Below, piece after piece: positions 52,128-63,242 of a DNA stretch of 64,000 nucleotides (within the stretch, counting starts at the first letter, position 1; each line of letters starts with the position of its first letter). The notes beneath the pieces were generated by a model. It was not told the DNA's origin, ran no database searches, and saw only the letters and a program-made list of their open reading frames with translations. Source of the DNA: JBEKYD01 sp052148435 (GTDB lineage Bacteria > Acidobacteriota > Terriglobia > Bryobacterales > Bryobacteraceae). A program made the position numbers and the translations under genes. The stretch covers positions 24,625 to 88,624 of the forward strand of contig JBKQIF010000049.1 in assembly GCA_052148435.1 (NCBI GenBank), read 5' to 3'.

Positions 52128-53234
52128 TTACGCCGCGGCCGAGGATCCCGTCTCTTCTTCGCGCTGTGGCGCCACGCCTTTGAATTCCTTCAGGAACACC
52201 AGTCGCGCCTCGTCCACATCGGCATGTACCAGCACCTGGTCCCCTTCCCTTACCTGCGCGGTGGCAATCAGGTTCGACATGGGATGGACCAGCATGCGTT
52301 CGATGGCGCGCTTCAAATGGCGAGCGCCGTAGCGCGGATCGCTGCCTTCGCGCAGCAGCAGATCGCGCGCCCCGTCACTGAGCTTGAGCGTGAGAGAACC
52401 GGTTCCGGTGGCCTGGCGCAGGCGCTCGCGCACGGCATCGATTTCCAGGTCGAGGATGCTGCGCAACTCGCTTTCGCCCAGCGCCCGAAACACCACCACC
52501 TTGTCGATGCGGTTCATGAATTCCGGGGTGAAGCGGCGCCGCGCCGATTCCATGCCGGCGCGCTCCATCTTCCGCGCCACCGAAGCGCCCACCGCCGCCA
52601 CCATTGCCGCCGGTTGGCTCACCGCCTGAAAACCCATACCCGGTTGCAGGATCGCTTCCATTTCCGCCGACCCCAGATTGCTGGTCATGAAAATGATCGC
52701 GCGAGAGAAATCCACCCGCCGATTATCGCCCAGCGTCAGGGTCGCCTTGTCCAGAATCCCCAGCAGCAGGTTCCACAGCGCGTCGCTGGCTTTTTCGATC
52801 TCGTCGAATAGCACGAAGCTCAGCTTCACCGTCTCGGTCTGGTGCTGATTCAGCGCTTCCTGACTGAGCAGCGGATGGGTTTCCCGGTGGCCCAGGTATC
52901 CCGGAGGCGAGCCCACCAGTTTGGCAATCTCGTGACTGTGCTGGAACTCGGCGCAATCGATCTTCACCACTGCCCGCGGGTCGCCGACCAGGCTCTCCGC
53001 CACCGCTTCCACGGTGCGCGTCTTCCCCGTGCCGGTCGGCCCCAGGAATAGCAAGTTTCCGATCGGGCGTCCGCTGCTGGCCATCCCCGCCAAGAACGTC
53101 TGATACAAATCGACGGTCTGCCGGATGGCGTCATCCTGGCCGACTACCCGCTTGCGGAGGCTCTCCTCCAGCGTTTCAGCTTCCCGTCCCAACCTGGTGG
53201 GATCCAACATCACCTTTAAAGCGGCCATGTCCAA
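52128..53234 (-). CDS. single-domain ClpA/B-type AAA+ ATPase
   Basis: A 368-residue AAA+ protein matching the second ATPase domain of ClpA/ClpB rather than a full chaperone. Walker A is FLGPTGTGKTRTVEAVAE near residue 64, Walker B is SFVLFDEIEKASDALW near 138, and the sensor parts follow (IFMTSNLGSAEME; GARHLKRAIERM in the C-terminal small domain). The Clp N-domain and the first AAA domain are absent and no ClpP-binding loop is evident. A stand-alone disaggregase-like or assembly role is possible. A 7-base inverted repeat upstream could regulate it. Confidence 0.8.
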   Translation of the reverse strand: MDMAALKVMLDPTRLGREAETLEESLRKRVVGQDDAIRQTVDLYQTFLAGMASSGRPIGNLLFLGPTGTGKTRTVEAVAESLVGDPRAVVKIDCAEFQHSHEIAKLVGSPPGYLGHRETHPLLSQEALNQHQTETVKLSFVLFDEIEKASDALWNLLLGILDKATLTLGDNRRVDFSRAIIFMTSNLGSAEMEAILQPGMGFQAVSQPAAMVAAVGASVARKMERAGMESARRRFTPEFMNRIDKVVVFRALGESELRSILDLEIDAVRERLRQATGTGSLTLKLSDGARDLLLREGSDPRYGARHLKRAIERMLVHPMSNLIATAQVREGDQVLVHADVDEARLVFLKEFKGVAPQREEETGSSAAA

Positions 53235-53528
53235 CGCCCTCCTTTCAACGCTTTGGACGCGCGGAACTCACCTGGGACTCACGGTTTGTGTAAGCATTCA
53301 CAATGCTTGCGTAAATAAAATCCCGACGACTCCGGAGTTCACAGCGGCCCGGTCGCGCCCCAAAAAATCTACCGACAAGCATCTCATCGGCTACGGCTGC
53401 CGAAGTTTGGAGGAAAAAGAGCCGGAAGGAAAAAGAAAGCTGGGAAGCACCCGCCAATGAAGAAACCGTCAGCCATCAGCCGCGGCGGGAAAGCCGGCGG
53501 CCGATAACTGGCGGCTGAAAGCTCGATT
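53235..53528. other. 294-bp spacer before Clp-like gene
   Basis: No gene is recognised. A hairpin AAGCATT-CAC-AATGCTT (53292-53308) lies in an AT-rich segment upstream of the minus-strand ATPase gene, and the end of the spacer has CAGCCATCAGCC-type repeats. Confidence 0.5.
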
Positions 53529-54476
53529 CTAGTGGCCCTCGTGCCCTTCTTTGGGAGGGGCGTGCTGCTGCTGGTGTTGCGGAGCCGCGTTGTGCTGCGG
53601 GGCCGCGTTGTGTTGCGACTCGGCGTGCGGCGCGACAGCGTTATGTGGCGCCTCGGAATGCTGCTGTGGAGCGGGGTGGCTTACCTGAGCGCCCTGATTC
53701 CCAGCGGGATGGCTGGGCGCCGCCCCATTGCCATGTTGGGCGCTCATCGGCCGGTCGTTGCCGCCGGGGCGCGACATGGTTTGCGACATAGGCCTTGACA
53801 TGGGCCGCGACACCGCCGCCATCGCCGGCCGGCCATGGTTGACCGACGCGAAATTGTTGCGGTCCATCGACGCGGCATGCTCGTGCGCCGCCTGTTCCCC
53901 GGTGGCGGCAATATGCTGCTCCCGCCCGTAGGCCGTCTCCTGCGCCGAAGGACGCGCCCCGATGCCGTTCGGCCCATTGAAGCTGGCACGGTTGACCCCG
54001 CCGCCGCCGATCACGGTCCGGTCCACATAGGTGTTGCGAACAATGTCGATATTCACGTTGCTGACGGCCGTGTTGTAGCGGAACACACCGCCCGCCCACA
54101 TGCCGCCGGCGTAGCCCATACCGCCATATCCGAAACCGTAGTTCACGCCGCCGTAGAAGCCCACGTGCGGTCCCCAATACCCCACGTTCCATAGGTACAC
54201 GCCGCCGCTCCAACCCCAGTATCCCGGCGTCCACAGGTAACCCGGCTGCGGCGCCATCACCCACGTGCCCGGAACCCAGTAATAGTCATCCGGCCCATAA
54301 GCCCAATATCCCGGCGTCCAGATGTATCCCGGCGCGGGACAAACCGGCTGCACATAAACCGGCAGCACCGGCGGCGCAATCGAAACGGAGATAAACACTC
54401 CGGCAAACATCTGCGCCGGCAACAAAAGCAGAGCGGCCAGCAGTAGAGCGTTACGCAAGTTTTTGTTGGTCGTCAT
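53529..54476 (-). CDS. secreted YXWGXW-repeat protein with His/Gln-rich tail
   Basis: A 315-residue exported protein. ATG 54476 has GGAGAGAG upstream and gives a signal peptide (NLRNALLLAALLLLPAQMF). The mature part has several YXWGXW-type aromatic repeats, for example IWTPGYWAYGPDDYYWVPGT and YLWTPGYWGWSGGVYLW, then a glycine-tyrosine region, and the last 110 residues are rich in His, Gln, Ala and Pro with repeats such as QHNAAPQH. YXWGXW proteins sit at the surface of some proteobacteria and acidobacteria; the function is not known. The tail could bind metal. Confidence 0.78.
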   Translation of the reverse strand: MTTNKNLRNALLLAALLLLPAQMFAGVFISVSIAPPVLPVYVQPVCPAPGYIWTPGYWAYGPDDYYWVPGTWVMAPQPGYLWTPGYWGWSGGVYLWNVGYWGPHVGFYGGVNYGFGYGGMGYAGGMWAGGVFRYNTAVSNVNIDIVRNTYVDRTVIGGGGVNRASFNGPNGIGARPSAQETAYGREQHIAATGEQAAHEHAASMDRNNFASVNHGRPAMAAVSRPMSRPMSQTMSRPGGNDRPMSAQHGNGAAPSHPAGNQGAQVSHPAPQQHSEAPHNAVAPHAESQHNAAPQHNAAPQHQQQHAPPKEGHEGH

Positions 54477-54702
54477 GGAACTCTCTCCCCCGGCGCGGCC
54501 CTCCGCGCGGGAACCATCGACATTGGGCAACTCTCGTGCCATTCACAACTATAGGGCAAAACCCAACCGGCGGGAAGAGGTTGCGCGGATTAATCAAACC
54601 CTAATCTGGTGGGACATCGTTTCTTGTCGTCTGTCAGGTCGTTGTGGCCTGATGGGGGCCTGACGGACCACGAAAGACGATGGTCTGTCCCACCGGCCGC
54701 GG

Positions 54703-55464
54703 CTATTCTTCCACCGTCCCGCGGCCGATCCATTTGGCCCCGAGAAAGTCCCGGTTCATCCGCGCGATGACTTCGATCTTGATCCCTTTCGGGCAGACCG
54801 CCTCGCACTCGGCCATGTTGGTGCAGCTTCCAAACAACTCGGCATTGGCCTGCGCCGCCATGGCAACCACACGCTGGTCGCGCTCCGCCTCGCCTTGCGG
54901 CAACAGCCCCAGATGCGAGATTTTGGCCCCCATGAACAGCGACGCCGATGCATTCGGACACATGGCTACACATGCGCCGCAGCCGATACACGCAGCCGCG
55001 TCCATCGACCGGTCGGCCTTTTCCTTGGGAACCAGGATGGCATTGCCGTCCGCGGCGCTTCCCGTGGACACGCCGATGAACCCGCCGGCCGCGATCAGCC
55101 GGTCGAACGCGCTGCGGTCCACCACCAGGTCCTTCACTACCGGAAAGGCTCGCGCCCGCCAGGGCTCCAGGTACAGCGTGTCGCCATCGTGGAAATGCCG
55201 CATGTGCAACTGGCACAGGGTGGTTGCCGCGATTGGCCCATGCGCCACGCCATTCACCATCGTCCCGCACATGCCGCAAATGCCCTCGCGGCAATCGTGA
55301 TCGAACGCCACCGGATCCTCGCCCTTGGCGATCAGTTCCTCGTTCAGCACGTCCAGCATTTCGAGAAACGACATGTGCTCGCTCACGTTGGGAAGTTCGT
55401 AGCGCACCATGCGGCCCTTGGCGGCCGCGTTCTCCTGGCGCCAGATATGGAGAGTGATTCGCAT
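54703..55464 (-). CDS. sdhB: succinate dehydrogenase/fumarate reductase iron-sulfur subunit
   Basis: A 253-residue SdhB. The 2Fe-2S cluster motif is CREGICGMCG near residue 59, the 4Fe-4S motif CIGCGACVAMCP near 155, and the 3Fe-4S-like motif CTNMAECEAVCP near 212. It transfers electrons from SdhA flavin to the membrane subunit. The start overlaps the sdhA stop (TAATG), and the gene is last in sdhCAB. Confidence 0.95.
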   Translation of the reverse strand: MRITLHIWRQENAAAKGRMVRYELPNVSEHMSFLEMLDVLNEELIAKGEDPVAFDHDCREGICGMCGTMVNGVAHGPIAATTLCQLHMRHFHDGDTLYLEPWRARAFPVVKDLVVDRSAFDRLIAAGGFIGVSTGSAADGNAILVPKEKADRSMDAAACIGCGACVAMCPNASASLFMGAKISHLGLLPQGEAERDQRVVAMAAQANAELFGSCTNMAECEAVCPKGIKIEVIARMNRDFLGAKWIGRGTVEE

Positions 55465-57377
55465 TACTTGTAGCTCCGCTGGGTGGGGTGAACGTACTCG
55501 AATGTCAGGTCTTCCTTATGCAGTTCCGGCGAATGGCCCACGCCGCGGAACCCCCACGCCGCCACATAACTGAAATGTTCGTCGTCGCGTGCCGCCTCGC
55601 CTTCCGGCGTCTGGTATTCCTCCCGGAAATGGCCTCCGCACGATTCGTTGCGCTCCAGCGCGTCGAGGCACATCAACTCGGCCAGCTCGAAGAAATCCGC
55701 CACTCTGCCGGCCTTCTCCAGCGACTGGTTCAACCCCTCGTCCGTCCCCAGTACCTTCACCTCGCGCCAGTACTGCTCGCGCAGTTCGCCGATGCTTCCC
55801 AAGGCCAGTTTCAGACCCTCGGCAGTCCGTGACATGCCGCAGTGCTCCCACATCAGCTTGCCCAATTCGCGATGGAAGCTGTCGACCGAGCGCGTGCCCT
55901 TGGTATCCACCAGTTTCCTGGTCACCGCCTGGACCGAAGCCTCGGCCTCGCGCACTGCCGCGTGGCTGCCATCCACCTTCTCCAGCTTGGAAGAAGCGAT
56001 GTAGTCGTTGATGGTGTTGGGCAGGACGAAATAGCCGTCCGCCAACCCCTGCATCAGGGCGCTCGCCCCCAAACGGTTGGCGCCGTGATCGGAAAAATTG
56101 GCTTCGCCGATGGCATACAACCCGGGGATGGTGGTCATCAGGTTGTAGTCCACCCACAGGCCGCCCATGGTGTAGTGAATCGCCGGATAGATGCGCATCG
56201 GCGTCTGGTAGGGGTCCTCGCCGGTAATGCGCTCGTACATCTCGATCAGGTTGCCGTAGCGTTCCTCGATCACGTGGCGGCCCAGCCGCTCGATGGCATC
56301 GCGCAAATCCAGATAGACCGCCAGGCCGGTCACGCCCACGCCCCGGCCTTCGTCGCAGACCACCTTGGAGTTGCGCGACGCCACGTCGCGCGGCACCAGG
56401 TTGCCGAAACTCGGGTAGCGGCGCTCCAGGTAATAGTCGCGCTCCGCCTCCGGTATCTGGCTGGGCGGGCGCGTATCGCCCTTCTTGAGCGGCACCCACA
56501 CCCGCCCGTCGTTGCGCAACGATTCGCTCATCAGCGTCAGTTTGGATTGATAGTCGCCCGAAACCGGAATGCAGGTGGGGTGAATCTGGGTGAAGCAAGG
56601 GTTGGCAAACAGCGCGCCCCGCTTGTAGGCCCGCCAGATTGCGGTCGCGTTCGAGCCTTTGGCGTTGGTGGACAGGTAGTATACGTTGCCGTAGCCGCCC
56701 GTGCCGAGCACCACCGCGTCGGCCAGGTGCGAAGAGATTTCACCGGTGATCAGATGGCGCGTCACGATGCCGCGCGCGCGCCCGTCGATCACGATCAGGT
56801 CCAGCATTTCCGTGCGCGGAAACATGGCCACCTGGCCGTGCCCGATCTGCCGTTCCAGAGCCTGGTACGCTCCCAGAAGCAATTGCTGGCCCGTCTGTCC
56901 ACGCGCATAAAAGGTGCGCGAAACCTGCGCGCCGCCGAAACTCCGGTTGTCCAGATAGCCCGAGTATTCCCGCGCGAACGGTACGCCCTGGGCCACGCAC
57001 TGGTCGATGATATTCAGGCTGACCTCGGCCAGCCGGTAGACGTTCGATTCGCGCGCCCGGAAATCCCCGCCCTTGACCGTGTCGTAAAACAGGCGGTACA
57101 CGCTGTCGCCGTCGTTGTGATAGTTCTTGGCGGCGTTGATGCCTCCCTGCGCCGCAATCGAGTGCGCGCGCCGCGGCGAATCCTGAAAGCAGAAGCACTT
57201 CACGTTGTAGCCCAGCTCCGCCAGCGTAGCCGCCGCCGATCCGCCCGCCAGACCCGTGCCTACCACGATAATCGTGTGTTTCCGCTTGTTGGCCGGGTTC
57301 ACCAGCTTCAGGCCGAAGCGGTGACGGTCCCATCGGGTCTCGATCGGACCCTGCGGACATTTGGAATCGAGTTGCAT
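55464..57377 (-). CDS. sdhA: succinate dehydrogenase/fumarate reductase flavoprotein subunit
   Basis: A 637-residue flavoprotein. The FAD-binding motif is IVVGTGLAGGSAAATLAELG near residue 37, the covalent-flavin segment SIAAQGGINAAKN near 73, and the substrate region HPTCIPVSGDYQSK near 266. It oxidises succinate in the citric acid cycle or reduces fumarate. It lies 9 bp after sdhC and overlaps sdhB by one base. Confidence 0.96.
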   Translation of the reverse strand: MQLDSKCPQGPIETRWDRHRFGLKLVNPANKRKHTIIVVGTGLAGGSAAATLAELGYNVKCFCFQDSPRRAHSIAAQGGINAAKNYHNDGDSVYRLFYDTVKGGDFRARESNVYRLAEVSLNIIDQCVAQGVPFAREYSGYLDNRSFGGAQVSRTFYARGQTGQQLLLGAYQALERQIGHGQVAMFPRTEMLDLIVIDGRARGIVTRHLITGEISSHLADAVVLGTGGYGNVYYLSTNAKGSNATAIWRAYKRGALFANPCFTQIHPTCIPVSGDYQSKLTLMSESLRNDGRVWVPLKKGDTRPPSQIPEAERDYYLERRYPSFGNLVPRDVASRNSKVVCDEGRGVGVTGLAVYLDLRDAIERLGRHVIEERYGNLIEMYERITGEDPYQTPMRIYPAIHYTMGGLWVDYNLMTTIPGLYAIGEANFSDHGANRLGASALMQGLADGYFVLPNTINDYIASSKLEKVDGSHAAVREAEASVQAVTRKLVDTKGTRSVDSFHRELGKLMWEHCGMSRTAEGLKLALGSIGELREQYWREVKVLGTDEGLNQSLEKAGRVADFFELAELMCLDALERNESCGGHFREEYQTPEGEAARDDEHFSYVAAWGFRGVGHSPELHKEDLTFEYVHPTQRSYK

Positions 57378-57386
57378 GTGTTCCTC

Positions 57387-58091
57387 TTAATACGTCAACC
57401 AACCGCTCGCGACCGCGATCGGAATCGAGCAGTTGCCCACCGCCACCAGAATCGCCAGAATCGCCGAAGCTTTCTGAATCCACGGCGTGTAACGCGGGTG
57501 GTTGACGCCCAACGACTGGAACAGGCTCCAGATCCCGTGGTACAAGTGCATGCACAACAGGATCATGGCGAAGATGTAGAAACCCGACACGGCGGGATTC
57601 TGAAACCCCGCGATCACGTTCCAGCGCACGTCCGGAGCGTTCGGCCCGATGTCGCGCACCGGCAGCACCGAACCCACCGTCAGGTGCAGAATGTGGAACA
57701 CCACGAACGCCGCCACGATCGGTCCGCTCCACACCATGGTGCGCGCCGCGTACGACGCGGGGACGTCTTTCTTTTTCACGTAGCCCTGCGGCCGCGCAGC
57801 CCGGTTTTGCAGCCAGAGCTGCGTGGCCGCCACAATGTGCAGAACCACGGCCGCCAGCAACGCCGAGCGCGCCGTCCACAACGCCGCCGCGTTGGCCGGA
57901 TTGTGCAGAAACGCCGCGTAGCGGTTGATCTGTTGCGGATCGGACGAATAAATTTGCAGATTTCCGAGCAGGTGGGCGATTACGTAGCCGACCAGAATCA
58001 CTCCGGTGGCCGCCATCACGGCTTTCTTGCCGATCGGGGCTTCGTAAAAGCGCACAGCCCGATGAATAGGTTGAACTACGACAGTGCTCAT
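57387..58091 (-). CDS. sdhC: succinate dehydrogenase cytochrome b subunit
   Basis: A 234-residue membrane anchor of the five-helix, b558-type SdhC. Haem-ligand histidines are likely in GYVIAHLLGNLQIY near residue 35, in VVLHIVAATQLWLQ near 82, in FVVFHILHLTVG near 128, and in LLCMHLYHGIWS near 178. It passes electrons to quinone. First gene of sdhCAB on the minus strand. Confidence 0.93.
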   Translation of the reverse strand: MSTVVVQPIHRAVRFYEAPIGKKAVMAATGVILVGYVIAHLLGNLQIYSSDPQQINRYAAFLHNPANAAALWTARSALLAAVVLHIVAATQLWLQNRAARPQGYVKKKDVPASYAARTMVWSGPIVAAFVVFHILHLTVGSVLPVRDIGPNAPDVRWNVIAGFQNPAVSGFYIFAMILLCMHLYHGIWSLFQSLGVNHPRYTPWIQKASAILAILVAVGNCSIPIAVASGWLTY

Positions 58092-58176
58092 GCGAGGAAC
58101 ACTGATTGTAGCGAAAAGCAGAGGGTCCGTCTGTTTGGCGTCAAATGCCGGGTAGCGGGGACCGGTGAATCCGGTC

Positions 58177-59355
58177 TTAGCCCGCTGCGGGCACGGCTTT
58201 TCCAGCCTTTACCCCAACGATCACCGAGATGTAGCTGACTTCGGGAGCGGTGGTCTGGTGAGCGTCGAAGGCGTCCATCATAGTAGCTTCCTGCGGCACC
58301 AGGAAGCCATCGAGGATCTTCACTTTATTCATATAAGGCTTGAGGGCGTCGGCATGCGATTTGGGAATCACGATGTAGCTGCCGGTGCGGAGGCGCAGCG
58401 CTTCCGGAGCCTGCGAGATGCTGTCAGCCGTGGCCACCACGTCCAGCGGCGGGCTTTGCATGAGCCATGCCTGATCGCCGCCATGGGCCTGCAGATTGGC
58501 CACCAGGCCGCGAACGGCGCCGAGCGTGGCGGTGCCCACCACGGGCAGGTTGAGCAGGGGAATGAAGGCGGCTCCGGCTCCGGCCAACTGCTCGAACGCG
58601 GACAGAAAAGTTCCGAACGCGGACAGTTTGCGATCCTTGACGAAAGCCAGGAAAGCGGTTTTGCCCTTGCCCGCGGGCAAAGCCAGGGACTGCGCCTGGC
58701 TGGCGTTCTGCAGCGGGATCGCCTGCGCGCCGGAAGACGATGGAGCAGCCGCCACCATGGCCGTCTTGCCCGATGCGGAGGGCGGACCCTTGGCCGCGGC
58801 GGACTTGCCGCCTGCCTTGCCGCCCCTGCCGCCGCCGGCGGCTGGCGGCTGGATGGCGCTGAACGCCGAGGTTGCCAGCGATTGGAGCGTGCCGAAGAAA
58901 CCTTGCGGCTGCGTGAACGGATGCTGTTGCATATCCACGTAGATACCGCCCGAAGTATAGCTGTGAAACATCTTGGTGTCGTCGGGATTGAGGCGCATGC
59001 GGCTGAGCTGGAGCTGCACCTGGGTATCGCCCGAAGGCATCAGTCTCGCGTTGGGGATCTGGTCGGAGGTGATCAGCGTCTTTTCATCCGCGTCGTATTG
59101 AAGGAAAAGAGGCTCGCGGGCGTAATCGATAGCCGTGGCGCTTGGCCCTTGACTTGTCTTCCGGCCGCGGGTGGCGGCTCCGCCCAGCAGAGAATCGGGC
59201 GAAATCCCCATGGCATCCGCCCAGAAATCGACGACTCCGGGAGCGAATTTCGGAGCATCGGTTCCGGTCTGGGCCATGGCGAGTTCCAGAAACTGTTCAA
59301 AACCAAACAGACCGGTCGCACTGGCGGCCAGGAAACGGCGGCGGTCGCTTTGCAT
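58177..59355 (-). CDS. Tat-exported hypothetical protein
   Basis: A 392-residue protein with a twin-arginine signal (SDRRRFLAASATGLFGFEQF). ATG 59355 has a strong GGAGGAG upstream. The mature part is Ala/Gly-rich in the middle (PAAGGGRGGKAGGKSAAA) and otherwise not related to a known domain. Its Tat signal suggests folding, perhaps with a cofactor, before export. No enzyme motif is visible. Confidence 0.65.
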   Translation of the reverse strand: MQSDRRRFLAASATGLFGFEQFLELAMAQTGTDAPKFAPGVVDFWADAMGISPDSLLGGAATRGRKTSQGPSATAIDYAREPLFLQYDADEKTLITSDQIPNARLMPSGDTQVQLQLSRMRLNPDDTKMFHSYTSGGIYVDMQQHPFTQPQGFFGTLQSLATSAFSAIQPPAAGGGRGGKAGGKSAAAKGPPSASGKTAMVAAAPSSSGAQAIPLQNASQAQSLALPAGKGKTAFLAFVKDRKLSAFGTFLSAFEQLAGAGAAFIPLLNLPVVGTATLGAVRGLVANLQAHGGDQAWLMQSPPLDVVATADSISQAPEALRLRTGSYIVIPKSHADALKPYMNKVKILDGFLVPQEATMMDAFDAHQTTAPEVSYISVIVGVKAGKAVPAAG

Positions 59356-59574
59356 CTTGTCTCTCCTCCGGATTCGCGTGCGCGGCAAATTCCAGTTGGG
59401 AAACATCATACCACTAGGGTAAAGCCCGGAGGACGTCTGGATGGACGCTAGCGCCGCTAGCCCGTGGCGCAGGCAAGCCTGCGGATGTTTCCCTTCGCTA
59501 CGGCGAGTTTTCAGCAACCAGTGGCCGGCAGACCCGGTCTGGCTTAAAGCTGACCGCTGACTGCTGAGAGCTTC

Positions 59575-61620
<2,046 letters not shown>

Positions 61621-61685
61621 CTCTATAGAGGTTAGCAATGCTGCCAGGGTTGGCGGCGCGTACAATAGACCTTACGATCAAGCCC

Positions 61686-62177
61686 ATGCTGCGAGCCACT
61701 CTGGTTCTTCTGATCGGCGCATGCGCCCTTTCCGCGCAGCCGCCGCTCGAACGCATTTTGTTTCTGCTCGGCAACTGGGCCTCCGACACCGACACCGAGC
61801 TCGGCCACGCCACCGCCCTGTCTACCTTTGCGCAGGAGCTTGATCGCCGGATCCTGACCCGCCGCGGATCCACCAAGTACACCTCCGGCAAGAATGCCGG
61901 GCAACAGCACGACGACCTGCTCATTGTCTATCCCGAGGGCCCGGACGGTGGGATGAAGGCGATCTATTTCGATGCCGAAGGCCACGTAATCCACTACACC
62001 GTGACCATACCCGAGCCCAACACCGCGGTCTTCGACTCGGACCCCGCCCAGCCCGGCCCGCGCTATCGCCTGACGCACAAAGTGACCGGCCGCCAGATGG
62101 AAACCAAGTTCGAGGTCGCCGCGCCCGGCCAGGCTAATTACCAGACGTACGTCAGCGGCGTTTCCAGCAGGAAGTAG
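61686..62177 (+). CDS. secreted small beta-barrel-like protein
   Basis: A 163-residue protein with a signal peptide (MLRATLVLLIGACALSAQ). The mature part, FLLGNWASDTDTELGHA then DDLLIVYPEGPDG and VIHYTVTIPEPNTAVF, has the alternating strands of a lipocalin-like barrel (resembles DUF1579-type). The ligand is unknown. Divergent from the M3 peptidase gene. Confidence 0.65.
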   Translation: MLRATLVLLIGACALSAQPPLERILFLLGNWASDTDTELGHATALSTFAQELDRRILTRRGSTKYTSGKNAGQQHDDLLIVYPEGPDGGMKAIYFDAEGHVIHYTVTIPEPNTAVFDSDPAQPGPRYRLTHKVTGRQMETKFEVAAPGQANYQTYVSGVSSRK

Positions 62178-62225
62178 CGCGGAATCTCCGACAGTCCGCG
62201 CCTCGTCGAGCAGGCGATTCGCCTG

Positions 62226-62310
62226 CTCTTGCACAGGCTAAAGTCCGTGCCACCATGGCTGGCAAGCTGCCAATAAAAGGTGGCGCAGGCTTTAGCCGGC
62301 TCTTGCCCCT
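62226..62310. repeat. CACAGGCTAAAG-type repeats
   Basis: GCACAGGCTAAAGTCCGTGC at about 62231-62250 and GGTGGCGCAGGCTTTAGCC at about 62279-62297 are two opposed relatives of the palindromes at 28757 and 34040. No gene is seen between 62178 and 62374. Confidence 0.5.
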
Positions 62311-62374
62311 TGAGCGCCGGAATTCCGAACTCCCGACGCCGTGGAATTTGGGTTGGGCCGCGTTTCAGGGAGTC

Positions 62375-63043
62375 TCAGGCAGCCAGTCCGAGCAGCCTTG
62401 CGGCCACGGGGAACTCCCTTTTGGCTTCGACGAGGCTCAGTTGGTGGGCTGCCAGGCGGACGATTCCGGATTTTGAAAAATCAAATTGCGGGGGCAGGGC
62501 TGCGCGTGGGAGGTCGCGCTCCGGGTGGTACGTTTCTCCTTTGCTTTCCGCGAGTTGCATCAGAAGCGCGGTCTCTTCGACGGCTTGTTTGAGGGCGGCT
62601 TTGCGCTCCTGCTGCATTTCGCGGAGCATCTTGAGGTTATTTTCCACGCGGCGCTGGATGCGGTGCGCGTAGAGACCGAGGAGTTGCAGCTTATGGCCGT
62701 CGGCGAGCCAGACGCGGGCCTGGGCGAAGGCGACGTCGACTTCGGGAGCGCCCGAGGTGTGTTCGCCGGGCTGGCCGACGCCGAGGGCGAAGATGTCGTC
62801 TTCGATGGCGGCGGCGCGGTTGAGCTGCCAGCGGCCGTCGGCGATGGCCTGGACAAGGTCGGCTTCCACGGCGCCGACAGGGGCGAGGGATTCGTGATAA
62901 CCACGGCAGTGTTTGTCGTAGGCCGCCTGATCGGCCGGCGTCGAGATGTGGACCTGGCCGGTCAATCCGTGTCGAAAGGCATTGAGGGCTCTCGGGTCTG
63001 CCGGTTTACGCGCCGGCGCGGCTGCGGTTTGTTCGTATAACAT
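62375..63043 (-). CDS. conserved hypothetical protein, NAFRHGLTG type
   Basis: A 222-residue protein of a family seen in acidobacteria, recognised by the opening ALNAFRHGLTGQ near residue 20 and by GAVEADLVQAIADGRWQLNR near 57. The middle is helical (RVENNLKMLREMQQERKAAL) and the end hydrophilic. No role is known; relatives are scattered in multiple copies in the lineage. Confidence 0.7.
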   Translation of the reverse strand: MLYEQTAAAPARKPADPRALNAFRHGLTGQVHISTPADQAAYDKHCRGYHESLAPVGAVEADLVQAIADGRWQLNRAAAIEDDIFALGVGQPGEHTSGAPEVDVAFAQARVWLADGHKLQLLGLYAHRIQRRVENNLKMLREMQQERKAALKQAVEETALLMQLAESKGETYHPERDLPRAALPPQFDFSKSGIVRLAAHQLSLVEAKREFPVAARLLGLAA

Positions 63044-63157
63044 GGTTGTCTCCCGGTTCCACTGTACGATGCGGACTGACCGTGGCCGAGGGGGAGTGCT
63101 TGTAAGTGGTTGCAGGGATTAGGAGGATTTTTTTGTAGGGGCTGTGACTGGGAAATT

Positions 63158-63231
63158 GGGGGGGGGGGTGGAGTTCTCGCGGGCTGTCCCACGTTTCCCC
63201 ACGTTTCCCCACGTTTCCGTCCCACGTTTCT
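63158..63231. repeat. poly-G run and CCCACGTTTC repeats
   Basis: A run of 11 G (63158-63168) is followed by three tandem CCCACGTTTC units and a fourth after a short gap (63188-63231), in the spacer between the NAFRHGLTG gene and the partial secreted protein. Confidence 0.7.
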
Positions 63232-63242
63232 CGCGGAGTGCG

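Noticed and set aside
53125..53460. 111-residue plus-strand frame upstream of the YXWGXW gene
   Set aside because: It is partly opposite the Clp-like gene start, with no ribosome-binding site or family.
55842..58238. 798-residue plus-strand frame opposite sdhA-sdhC
   Set aside because: It is complementary to conserved sdh genes.
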